Both the position numbers and the translations under genes were made by a program. The notes beneath the pieces are model-generated. The model made no database searches. It had not been told where the DNA came from and saw only the letters and a program-made list of their open reading frames with translations. Of a DNA stretch of 64,000 bases, positions 55,907 through 64,000 are shown one piece after another. This DNA comes from Sarocladium kiliense (taxonomy: Eukaryota; Ascomycota; Sordariomycetes; Hypocreales; Sarocladiaceae): contig JAUZTG010000029.1 in the NCBI GenBank assembly GCA_030734395.1, forward strand, positions 3,968,001 to 4,032,000, written 5' to 3'. The stretch's first letter is position 1. The number at the start of each line of letters is the position of its first letter.

Positions 55907-57410
55907 TCACAGTTGATCCTCTTTGGGATCCCACCCTCTAGAAATCTCGCCATCACTGAAAAGTGCCTCTCTCCCGACCTTACTTGCCAGAATCTCACCA
56001 AGATCATGCGTGGCATTCCGAACAAGACCAAGTCGCAAGCTACTGCGGCCATTCGAAACATCACTCCAGTCTGCAACATTCTCAAACTGCCCGGGAAGCC
56101 CGGAAATATCCTCATTGGTGCGGGCCAAGTTTTGAATGTACCGATACCAGATCAGGTTGCGGTCGCGTCTCTTGTCATTGCCCTGAGATCTTGCCATACA
56201 GCTCTGATCGCCTTCGTTCTTTGTATCATCATATCCCACAAGTGAAACGACATCTCGTGTGATATATCGCCGAAAGTACTCCTTGATAGGGACGTCGTCG
56301 TCGTGTCGCTTCGGAAAGTTCTCAAAACCGTATCTCCAGGTGTTGAAGTAGTTGCAGTCTGTTTCGGTTGACGGATCCTCCTTCCTCGGACGATCTGGAG
56401 TAAAGTATGCGCATGATGATGCGTCACCATGAATGTATCGAACATGTACCGGAGAAGACTTTCCCACAGCTGCATAACGCTGCACCAGCTGAGCTCCTCC
56501 GCCGTGCCCAACTACGGTGATGTTCCTGATACTGGGGTACATATCATGATCCGACAGTCTCCTCACCAAAGCGTCAAGCGCGTCGAAGGACGTAAGCATG
56601 GTATCCTTGGGATGTGTCGCTCTTGCTCCAGACTGCCAGGCGTTCAGGTCACCCCAAGCTAGTTGGTTATGGGCATACTGGCCGGCGTTCTGCTTCGCCG
56701 AATAAAATTGAGGTGCCAAGATCAACGCTTGAATATCCGAGCCAGGGAACTTGTCGCGTCTGGAATCCTCGATGGCATCATTCATGACTTGCCAGTACCT
56801 GCCACCGTCTCTCAGCTTCCCGTGGATGGCAATGAAGGCGTGGGTGGGATCATTGCCGTGGTTTTGTTTGACTTTGGAGATGAAGACTGGGATACGTTCC
56901 TCATGATGTTTTTTGACCCTTATAGAAATAAGGTCTGATCCCTTCGGCACCTTGACCGAGCCATGCGCCTAGATTACAAGCATGAGCCATGCTTCTTCAC
57001 GATCATTAGCGCTGATGTTTTAAACTTGCAACACTTACTTCGCCTTCCTTGAGTGTATCCTCTTCTAAGACTTGCTGAGCCAGCCAGGAATAGACATCAT
57101 GCGTTGTTAGATCATGGCCATCAGTAGACCGCTGCGCGCAACCCAAAAGACGTGGGTCCAAGGCTGTCACCGTTGCCGACAAGATCAATGCGAAGTAGGA
57201 AAGGCCGACCATTGTGAAAGCTATGATAATGAAATTTGTTAAAGTATTTTCAGCCTCGGCACGGAGCATGCCCATATACCTGTTGAACAGACGCGACGTT
57301 CGGGTGAATGGAGCTAAGCTTTTGATGTCATGCTGTGTGAGACCTTGCAGGACCCCTGGGACGGATATTGCGAGATGTCTTAGTTTGACGTACGATAGCC
57401 TCCTTATCAC
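55907..57410 (-). CDS. Membrane-anchored alpha/beta-hydrolase-like protein, nucleophile missing
   Basis: Two exons, 57039-57410 and 55907-56968, join in phase to 477 aa. The first exon carries a basic N-terminus and a hydrophobic segment (about residues 60-84, FIIIAFTMVGLSYFALILSA), then a lumenal or extracellular part. The second exon gives IPVFISKVKQNHGNDPTHAF with AFIAIHGKLRDGGRYW, then ALILAPQFYSAKQNAGQYAH, NITVVGHGGGAQLVQRYAAV and VRYIHGDASSCAYFTPDRPR. The elbow reads G-H-G-G-G where active alpha/beta hydrolases have G-x-S-x-G. The fold is inferred from these patterns. A catalytic role would need another nucleophile. I know no named family. It is divergent from the chitinase gene, 1.3 kb away. 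Confidence 0.75.
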
Positions 57411-58708
57411 GCGTCAGGAATGAGGTCCATTCTCTTCTCACCAATCAATTAGATAATGAGTCCCTTTACGATTAAATTACTACCGTCCCTTGATGGTGAC
57501 GGAAGCTACTAACGGCAGCTTGTCTCTGCTTGGCCGATCCAAACACCAGGGATATGGGAGTGCTGTTCTGGCCCACATACCAAAGCTGGCCAGGGTTTCG
57601 GAAAGCAGACTTATTATAAGGCTTTTCTCCGAAGATTTAGTCGAAACCCTTCGAGTATCTTTCAACATACATCATCACATGTCGGGTAATACTTCAAACG
57701 TGGGGAGAAGGGCGACTCCCGATATGACAACTTCTCGATTCCCACCGCGGGTTTTCTGACGTGCTGGATACGTTCCGAATGACGTTGGCCAGCATCCACT
57801 CGATGACCATTGATTAGGTTATCCATTAAATGATGAGTAGTTTCATGGATTGCGGAGTCCGCAGATGTAGCTCTTCCGGTCCTATTTCCGATGCCGCCGC
57901 GCAAGCTCTGCGGTTGTCGTGACGAGCGCGAACTCCAGGCATAGTTGAGTATTTCACCTCGGCAAATGGATAGCTACCGCTCCCTTCTCTTCAGAGTAGA
58001 GCCTAGCTGATTGCCCGAAAGAGCTAAGTGACAGGCCATCACTTCATGTCCCTTACATGATGGTCGCGGGACCTCAAGCACTCCCAAATAGGCAGCTGGT
58101 TATGCAGGGGCACATAGACCACTACCACCCAACCTTCAGAAGGCCACTCTCCTCTGTAATGACTCTCGATGCTACAGAGCCCATCAATTGTTCCCACGTT
58201 ACAAGCGCCGACAGATAAGATTACCACAGGCCCGTGTGTTACGTCCGGAAGCGCCAGATGGTACCAACTTCACGATATGAGGAGTCGAAGGCATCGACAC
58301 ATGGTTTCATTTGAAGCCAAGGGAATAGGCTAGGCCAAGGTCAGACTTCGCTTTACTCGTACTTACTGAACCATTGCTGTCATCAGTTGCGCACACTTTG
58401 TGGTGACTGATAGGCAAGTCTGCCCTCCGTATAGAGAGCTTGAGAAGTCGTAATCTCCGTTATGAACAGCGGACCCTCACATGCGCCCTGGATACGTAGC
58501 ATTGCCAGCTTCAAATGCAACAGCATAGGATAGGGGTGGTATTTTGATGTGAGCCGTAAAGCTATGGTGACCTGAAAATAGGGTGACTCTGGTCAGGATG
58601 TCAAGGATTCATCCGTCTGGGCTATAAAGAAGAGCTTTCGAACCACTGTAGTCCTGATCGAGAAACAACAGACTGCAGTAGAACACTTGAGCGCAGCAAT
58701 ATTACAAA
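57411..58708. other. Divergent spacer, hydrolase-like gene / chitinase gene
   Basis: 1.3 kb with no supported gene. Short frames at 57480-57904 and 58039-58227 show no known product. Confidence 0.5.
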
Positions 58709-60117
58709 ATGACGTCTGCGCATAATCTTTGGACGCTCGCGGCCAGCCTCGTGGCCATCCCCTTTGCAACTGCGGCTTATGACCCAAGCGCAACTGATAA
58801 CATCGCCATCTACTGGGGTGAGACGCCCTATAAACTGGATTAAGAGACATACGCTAAGAGTTGAAAGGACAAAACTCCTACAACCAAGGAAGCGGACAAT
58901 TCGCCCAGCAGCGCCTAGCATACTACTGTGCGAGTAAGTCAGACTTTCGGAACGCTTCCCAATATAGGAGGCATGGACTAATAATACCTTAAAGACACTG
59001 ATATTGACGTATGAAAGACAACAAGAAGGAATCCTACGGATTGCTAATTGAAGATAGGTCATCCCTGTTGCGTTCATGAACGGCATTACACCTGCTGTTA
59101 CGAACTTCGCAAACGCAGGCGACAACTGCACCGCATTTGAGGGCAACTCTCAGCTTCTTGACTGTCCGCAGATTGAGTAAGTGCCTTCGTAGAAGCCTTT
59201 TTCGCCCACAGTTCACACTCTACTTGCCTCGATATGCACTGACACAATTTTGCAGAGAGGACATCAAGACTTGTCAGGGGACATACGGCAAGACCATCCT
59301 CATCTCTCTCGGTGGCGCGACATACACCCAAGGCGGCTGGTCATCTTCAAGTGCCGCCCAAGATGCAGCGCAGATGGTATGGGACATGTTCGGTCCCGTC
59401 AACTCCGCTAGCAACGTCGACCGTCCATTTGGCACGGCTGTTGTAGATGGCTTCGACTTTGACTTCGAGTCGGGCGTTAACAACATCGTGCCCTTTGGAC
59501 AGAAGCTTCGCAGTCTCATAGACTCTGCTACAGGCAAGCCGTTCTACCTCACTGCAGCACCTCAATGTGTGTATCCGGATGCAGCCAATGGCCCTGCTCT
59601 GGCCGGCGCTGTGGCATTCGATTTCATCATGATCCAGTTTTATAACAACTGGTGCGGCACGATTAACTTCAATGAAGGGTCTGCGACGCAGAATGCCTTT
59701 AACTTCGATGTCTGGGATAATTGGGCGCATACAGTCAGCGCAAACCCAGACGTCAAAATCCTGCTCGGTATACCCGCCAACACCGGCGCCGGTGGCGGCT
59801 ACACATCCGGCTCAAAGCTTGCGGCTGCGATCCAGTGGTCAAAACAATACTCGAGCTTCGGTGGTGTGATGATGTGGGATATGTCGCAGCTGTACGCCAA
59901 TAATGGGTTCCTGAAGCAAGTCAAGGATGCTCTTGAGGCAGACTCAACTATTCCCCAGCCTCCGACCTCCACGACTTCCTCAGGTGGAGGACAACCTACT
60001 GGCGCGCTGGTCCCGCAATGGGGACAATGTGGTGGTGAGGGATACACTGGGCCGACGCAGTGCCAGCCTCCATACACTTGTGTTGCAAGTGGCCAGTGGT
60101 GGTCTTCATGCCAATGA
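58709..60117 (+). CDS. GH18 chitinase with C-terminal CBM1
   Basis: Five exons, 58709-58817, 58868-58933, 58995-59008, 59058-59176 and 59256-60117, join in phase to 389 aa; exon 3 is only 14 nt. A signal peptide (MTSAHNLWTLAASLVAIPFA) leads into the class III GH18 barrel: NIAIYWGQNSYNQGSGQFAQ, VIPVAFMN, ILISLGGATYTQGGWSSSS and the active-site VDGFDFDFESG, with the catalytic Glu present (DxxDxDxE). Later blocks are FDFIMIQFYNNWCG and FGGVMMWDMSQ. A Thr/Ser/Pro linker joins a CBM1 (PQWGQCGGEGYTGPTQCQPP to WWSSCQ) that ends the protein. It should hydrolyse chitin outside the cell or in the wall. A CBM1 on a chitinase may also hold it to cellulose or chitin. Confidence 0.93.
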
Positions 60118-60266
60118 TAGGGTTGCGTGTCACGAGCAATTGATGCGTTGGAATGTGTTTGAACACAGAATGCTGATCTTCATTTGTACATATTGCAGAT
60201 CCCGTACATATCTTGACATTTCAATGTAAGAATGGTATATTCGCCGCAAAACTTGCTGTTCTTCTA

Positions 60267-62834
60267 TCACCTCCGGTATTCGTTGCCGGCGTAGTATTTC
60301 TCGGCCATCTCAACGTCCCAGGTTGGGCGCTCAATGAGTGCAATTTCCAATGGTTGACCAGGGTCGCTTAATGATACCATGCCCAGAACGGGACGATACT
60401 TGTGCGTGATCCACCATCTCTTCTGCCCATCAGTCGAGACAACTGCTTGGCTCGTCTTCAGGTCGTTGCGTAGATCGCTGAGCTCGCCGTTGGCCTCCTC
60501 CATCTCCTCGTCGCTGTTAGCATCCGAATCCTCCGCTTCCTCCTCCATGTCAAGATCCTCGGCCTTCTTACCCGAATGCCTGAGTACCTGGTGCGGTACA
60601 GTATTGCCCTTGACCATCTTGCCTCCGGCACCCGTCGTAGGTCCCGTCCGCTTCCTTTTAAGTCCCTTCGCACCGTTTTCCTGAGTATCATAGGTCTGCC
60701 CTGCGGGTGGCATATCTTGGCTGGTATCGATCATGAAAAGGAAGGAGATGCCATACACCCACATCCTGGGGCCTTCCCAGAACACACCCTGTGCGAGGTC
60801 GAGTAGGTCCCGAATCGACCCGGGCAAAGTCTTGCGAGGATTCCGGCGTGACCAATCTGTCAACTGGCCCTGTAGCGGGTGGAATGTGAGGATATACCAC
60901 GAGGAGGTGATGGCGAGTAATGTGTAATCGTCTGCAGAGGTGCTTGAACCGGTTCCCCGAGAGGACTGAGGGCAGTCGCCTGAAAATGAGAGAACTACAG
61001 GAGAGGAAGGAAGCTTTGGAAGTAACTTGGCGGCTGGGTTTCGTCTCCACTGCTGGCCGCCATCCTCCACAGCATCATCATCTGATGACTCGTCTCCTGA
61101 GGAAGCATCATCGTCCGATGCCGACCCGTCGCCATTTGTGGCTGGAGACTCGTCAGAGAGAATCCATGTGTCGATGTACCCAGCGACATCGGCTACAGCC
61201 AGCATTTTTGAGTCGGGCGAAAAGCACGCCTGGGTAATGTTTCGATCGTAACCTCGCAAGCCACCGTTGGTCACATGACGAGGAATATCGCGATGAAGTC
61301 GTTTAACTCGTTGGAGTATGATAGCCACGCCCTCTTCGTCAGCAGCCACTCGTCCTACAGAGACTTGAGTACCATCTCGGACTATACTGAGCCACTTGTC
61401 GTCAGGTGAGAGACAAATTCGGGATGCGCCGCGCTGACCAACACGTTCGGAAAGCTCGAGGGTACTAAGGGTGACATCGGCTGGCTTGAGAGGCTTAGAA
61501 TGCTGAAGGCGGAATGCCTTGATCTCCGTAGCTGTGGCAATGAATAGAAGCGTGCCATCGCAATTGATGGTGGCAGAGGTGATGTTTGAGTCGCCCTTGA
61601 CAAGAACGGTTTTGAGGAGTTTGCGGTTGTCCTGGGTTGACTCGCTATCCTCCACTGTTTTTGCGGCTGCCTTGGGTAGGGTCCAAATATGGAGCTCGCG
61701 ATCCCACCAGCTTAGAACGAATCTTGCCTTAGCTGCGCTAAGGACTGGAGGCTGAAGAGGGAGACTGGGTAGTGTTCGGTGGTTGTTTCTTCCGAGGTCC
61801 TTCAGCGGAAGCACAACTGGACGAGCATCTGGACCGCCAGTAATGACCACACTGATGTTCCCACCTTCGAACGTTGCCATCGCTTTCACGTCATGCTCAT
61901 GGTACCGGCGTCCCCAAGCTTTAGTCCAGCGACCGTTACTGCCGGTTGCCGGTCTGTGAAGCACAGTACGGCGATCCATTCCACCGCTAAGAATGGAGTT
62001 TCCATCGGCACTGATTGCGAGGCTCAGCACATCAGCTTTGTGGCTAATCATTCTTTGGGATTGTGTGTATGTCTTGCCGTCCCAAATGCAGACTTGGCCC
62101 GTAGAGTCTCCGGAAACGATATTTCCATTTGGAAGGCACTTGACAGACCAGACAATGATGTTTTTCGAGCCTCCCATTACATCGGCACCGAGCGTCATAC
62201 GTCGGAGAAGTTGACCCTTGGACATGTTATAAGCTCGAATTGTGCTATCGGAGCACCCGACAACGGCGACCTTGGGGCTTTGAAACGCAATGCTGACAAT
62301 CTGTGCCTTCTTGGTCGCTGATTTGACGACCACTCTCTGAAATCGCAGATCGTCATCCTCAATTGAGTACAGAACAAGCTCTCCATCCATGGTACCGGCG
62401 ACGAGCTTTGTGCCCTGGGTTGGATCCGAAGTTGACGAGGGCTGTGCGGCCATGCACCAGATGTCGCCATGTTGTCCGCTGGCATGGCGCTTTGGCTTGC
62501 CTTTCTCAAGATCCCATTCGGTTACGGTTGAAGTATAACCAATGCTGAAGAGTCGCGACTTGCCATGCAGTATGCGGCCATCGCCCAAGTCTTGGTCCGG
62601 CTCGTTCACCCAGACAAGGCTATCAATACTGCGATCCTTCCCACCCCGGATAATGAGCTCTTGGTGCCATGATCCTTCGTGGGGGTTCCAGATCTCGATG
62701 TCGCCATTTGCTCGACCGATCGCCAGTCGTGCGAGTGAAACCTTTTTGCCGTTCCTGATTCTTGAATGTGAGAAAGCAATGGCGTTAATGGCAGAGGGCT
62801 GGTAAGGCACAAAACGACATCGATGGATATCCAT
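60267..62834 (-). CDS. UTP4: U3 small-subunit processome protein Utp4 (WD40)
   Basis: 855 aa in one exon, from MDIHRCRFVPYQPSAINAIA at 62834; an ATG at 62858 would add eight residues. Utp4-type WD repeats follow: FSHSRIRNGKKVSLARLAIG with RANGDIEIWNP, DSLVW, LFSIGYTSTVTEWDLEKG, DIWCMAAQP, LVAGTMDGELVLYSIEDD, IIVWSVKCLPNGNIVSGDST and VLSLAISADGNSILSGGMDR. The long C-terminal half has further repeats (GDSNITSATINCDGTLLFIA and CLSPDDKWLSIVRDGTQVSV) and an acidic Lys/Arg-rich disordered tract. Utp4 (cirhin in animals) belongs to the t-Utp complex that starts 18S pre-rRNA processing in the nucleolus. Length and layout match the family. Confidence 0.9.
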   Translation of the reverse strand: MDIHRCRFVPYQPSAINAIAFSHSRIRNGKKVSLARLAIGRANGDIEIWNPHEGSWHQELIIRGGKDRSIDSLVWVNEPDQDLGDGRILHGKSRLFSIGYTSTVTEWDLEKGKPKRHASGQHGDIWCMAAQPSSTSDPTQGTKLVAGTMDGELVLYSIEDDDLRFQRVVVKSATKKAQIVSIAFQSPKVAVVGCSDSTIRAYNMSKGQLLRRMTLGADVMGGSKNIIVWSVKCLPNGNIVSGDSTGQVCIWDGKTYTQSQRMISHKADVLSLAISADGNSILSGGMDRRTVLHRPATGSNGRWTKAWGRRYHEHDVKAMATFEGGNISVVITGGPDARPVVLPLKDLGRNNHRTLPSLPLQPPVLSAAKARFVLSWWDRELHIWTLPKAAAKTVEDSESTQDNRKLLKTVLVKGDSNITSATINCDGTLLFIATATEIKAFRLQHSKPLKPADVTLSTLELSERVGQRGASRICLSPDDKWLSIVRDGTQVSVGRVAADEEGVAIILQRVKRLHRDIPRHVTNGGLRGYDRNITQACFSPDSKMLAVADVAGYIDTWILSDESPATNGDGSASDDDASSGDESSDDDAVEDGGQQWRRNPAAKLLPKLPSSPVVLSFSGDCPQSSRGTGSSTSADDYTLLAITSSWYILTFHPLQGQLTDWSRRNPRKTLPGSIRDLLDLAQGVFWEGPRMWVYGISFLFMIDTSQDMPPAGQTYDTQENGAKGLKRKRTGPTTGAGGKMVKGNTVPHQVLRHSGKKAEDLDMEEEAEDSDANSDEEMEEANGELSDLRNDLKTSQAVVSTDGQKRWWITHKYRPVLGMVSLSDPGQPLEIALIERPTWDVEMAEKYYAGNEYRR

Positions 62835-63602
62835 GGTGAAGCAGCGCAATTGCGGCACGCTGTATCGCCACGAAAATAGGTACGGAGATTCAGAACCTGT
62901 CGCTAGGCATCGAGGCGCGTTGGTGCAAGCAAAGGGTTCTCGGACGTTGGCGATGGTGAAGAGCTCGTGCGCCGCGAAGAGGAAGCAATTGCAGTGCTGT
63001 GTTTCCCGATTTTTTTCTGCTTATCGTTATCGAAAGATGATGGGAGTCGCCCCACCTCAGCGCCTTTGGCTACCCTGCACCCATCATCATCATGCGTCGA
63101 CTTCATGACTAAGCGTTCTTGGGGCTTGTATCCCTTTTACACCACATTGACGGTGAATCCAACTTCTATCATTTTGTGTGCAATTCGGCATGATGGCCCT
63201 ATTGCAGCTTATCGATCTTTCCTTGCGATGGTCTCGGCCGCCTTGAAGATCAGAAAGACGCGAACAAGAGCTTCCTCCCATCTCATGTGCTTGCTCCCTG
63301 ACTTCGGGAAAGCAGACAGGACAGGCGTCGAGAGCTGTTACCTGTGATCGATCTTCTTCGACGGTTGGGAACGCTCTTTCCTATTTGAAAAGGCACCCTT
63401 AGCAACACGATGCAGACCATTCGGCAGGTGAGAGATAGGCTGGTCTTTATATCAGCTGCCACCGTCCACTCATGCTCTGTCTTCTACCCACCTTCTTCAA
63501 CCTCGACTGATGTTTCATGGGATCCTGTCCGTGGATCAATTTTGGACCAAATTTTGGAACGCTCCTAGCATCAGAACAAGGCTTTAGCATCTCCGGTTCA
63601 CC
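62835..63602. other. Divergent spacer, UTP4 / window-end gene
   Basis: Bidirectional spacer. Frames at 62967-63347 (plus) and 62903-63106 (minus) overlap and resemble no known protein. Confidence 0.45.
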
Positions 63603-64000
63603 ATGCCGTACGCCAATCTTCTAACGCTTCCCTCGTCATTTCCACTACCTGAAGTGGAGCAAGCACGGCGAGCCTGGGTCTCACGCTCACTGATTTGCTT
63701 GGGGCTTTGCTTGGGGCTTTGCTTGGTTTTCATCACCACAGTTTCTATCGCACCAATTGGTCCTTTGGGCCGTCATTTCACCGATGGGCTTCATACCTAC
63801 CTTGAACGGAGACAAGCTTCTACAGCCGAGCCGAGAGAACGTCGCACGGAGCAGGTCAGTGTTCGTCTGGGAGAGGAACAACGCACAACTCTGACATGTC
63901 TGATATCTAGGCCATGTCTCATGGGTCTAATTTGAATCAACAAGTAACTACCCTTTTTATGACGGCAGGTTGGGACGATGCTCGGCAAGTCCCGGCCACT
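63603..64000 (+). CDS. Single-pass membrane protein, 5' part only (runs off the window)
   Basis: Starts MPYANLLTLPSSFPLPEVEQ at 63603. A transmembrane segment (about residues 30-50, LICLGLCLGLCLVFITTVSI) follows, and then a charged region (GRHFTDGLHTYLERRQAS, REERRTEQ-like). The exon should end at 63854 and, after an intron of about 114 bp (63855-63968), continue VGTMLGKSRP to the window edge. A 12-bp duplication inside the membrane segment makes the LGLC repeat. The gene is partial and I do not recognise it. Confidence 0.5.
63697..63726. repeat. 12-bp tandem repeat inside a membrane segment
   Basis: GCTTGGGGCTTT at 63697 and 63709, followed by GCTTGG. In frame it codes for the LGLC repeat in the window-end gene's membrane helix. 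Confidence 0.85.

Noticed and set aside
63944..63968. 25-bp second intron in the window-end gene
   Set aside because: Too short to splice; a single 114-bp intron (63855-63968) joins the frame equally well.
1..64000. Intact transposon, secondary-metabolite cluster, CRISPR array or Starship captain
   Set aside because: I saw no transposase, reverse transcriptase, PKS, NRPS, terpene synthase, DUF3435 recombinase or spaced repeat array. Small relics could have been missed by eye.

Overview
The window looks like nuclear DNA of a filamentous ascomycete (Pezizomycotina; a dothideomycete is my best guess, from general protein character only). The evidence is short GT-AG introns that restore reading frames in nearly every multi-exon gene, a dispersed 5S rRNA gene, a Zn2Cys6 regulator, a LaeA-like methyltransferase, CBM1-tagged secreted enzymes and a hydrophobin-like protein. 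I joined exons by hand. Each model described as 'in phase' was checked by adding exon lengths.

Left part (1-25 kb). A LaeA-like methyltransferase with eight exons is followed by a 5S rRNA gene on the minus strand. Next come a Cdc1/Ted1-type GPI-remodelling phosphoesterase, the APC/C subunit CDC26 with a polyQ tract, a long disordered protein and a Zn2Cys6 regulator. A gene-poor 2.2 kb stretch holds traces of a decayed secreted repeat-peptide gene. Then comes a core block: a small basic protein, Rad1 of the 9-1-1 clamp, the tiny OST subunit Ost5 (79 aa in three exons) and Gcn5 acetyltransferase. After it lie an acidic conserved protein, a DUF4419 protein and a SET-domain gene broken by a frameshift and a nonsense codon.

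Middle part (25-44.6 kb). This holds a DUF7514-like protein, an MPDU1-like PQ-loop protein, a small Cys-rich protein, an unidentified protein with a 17-nt microexon, a hydrophobin-like secreted protein visible only after splicing, and a CBM1-CE15 glucuronoyl esterase. Two gene-poor stretches (32.6-34.8 and 37.0-39.6 kb) carry a tandem repeat and a perfect inverted repeat. Then come two small proteins, an MDR oxidoreductase and a SWIM-RING protein.

Right part (44.6-64 kb). This holds an intracellular GH36 alpha-galactosidase, a PNG1 orthologue whose catalytic Cys is Val, nicotinate phosphoribosyltransferase, a membrane-anchored alpha/beta-hydrolase-like protein whose nucleophile position appears to be Gly, a GH18 chitinase with a C-terminal CBM1, the U3 processome protein Utp4, and the first part of a single-pass membrane protein cut by the window end.

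Functionally the window mixes housekeeping genes (ER glycosylation and GPI maturation: Ost5, MPDU1, Cdc1, PNG1; cell cycle and checkpoint: CDC26, Rad1; chromatin: Gcn5; ribosome: Utp4, 5S) with saprotroph or pathogen accessory genes (CE15, GH18-CBM1, GH36, hydrophobin-like, LaeA-like, Zn2Cys6). I see no polyketide synthase, NRPS or terpene cluster, no intact transposon, no tRNA and no CRISPR.
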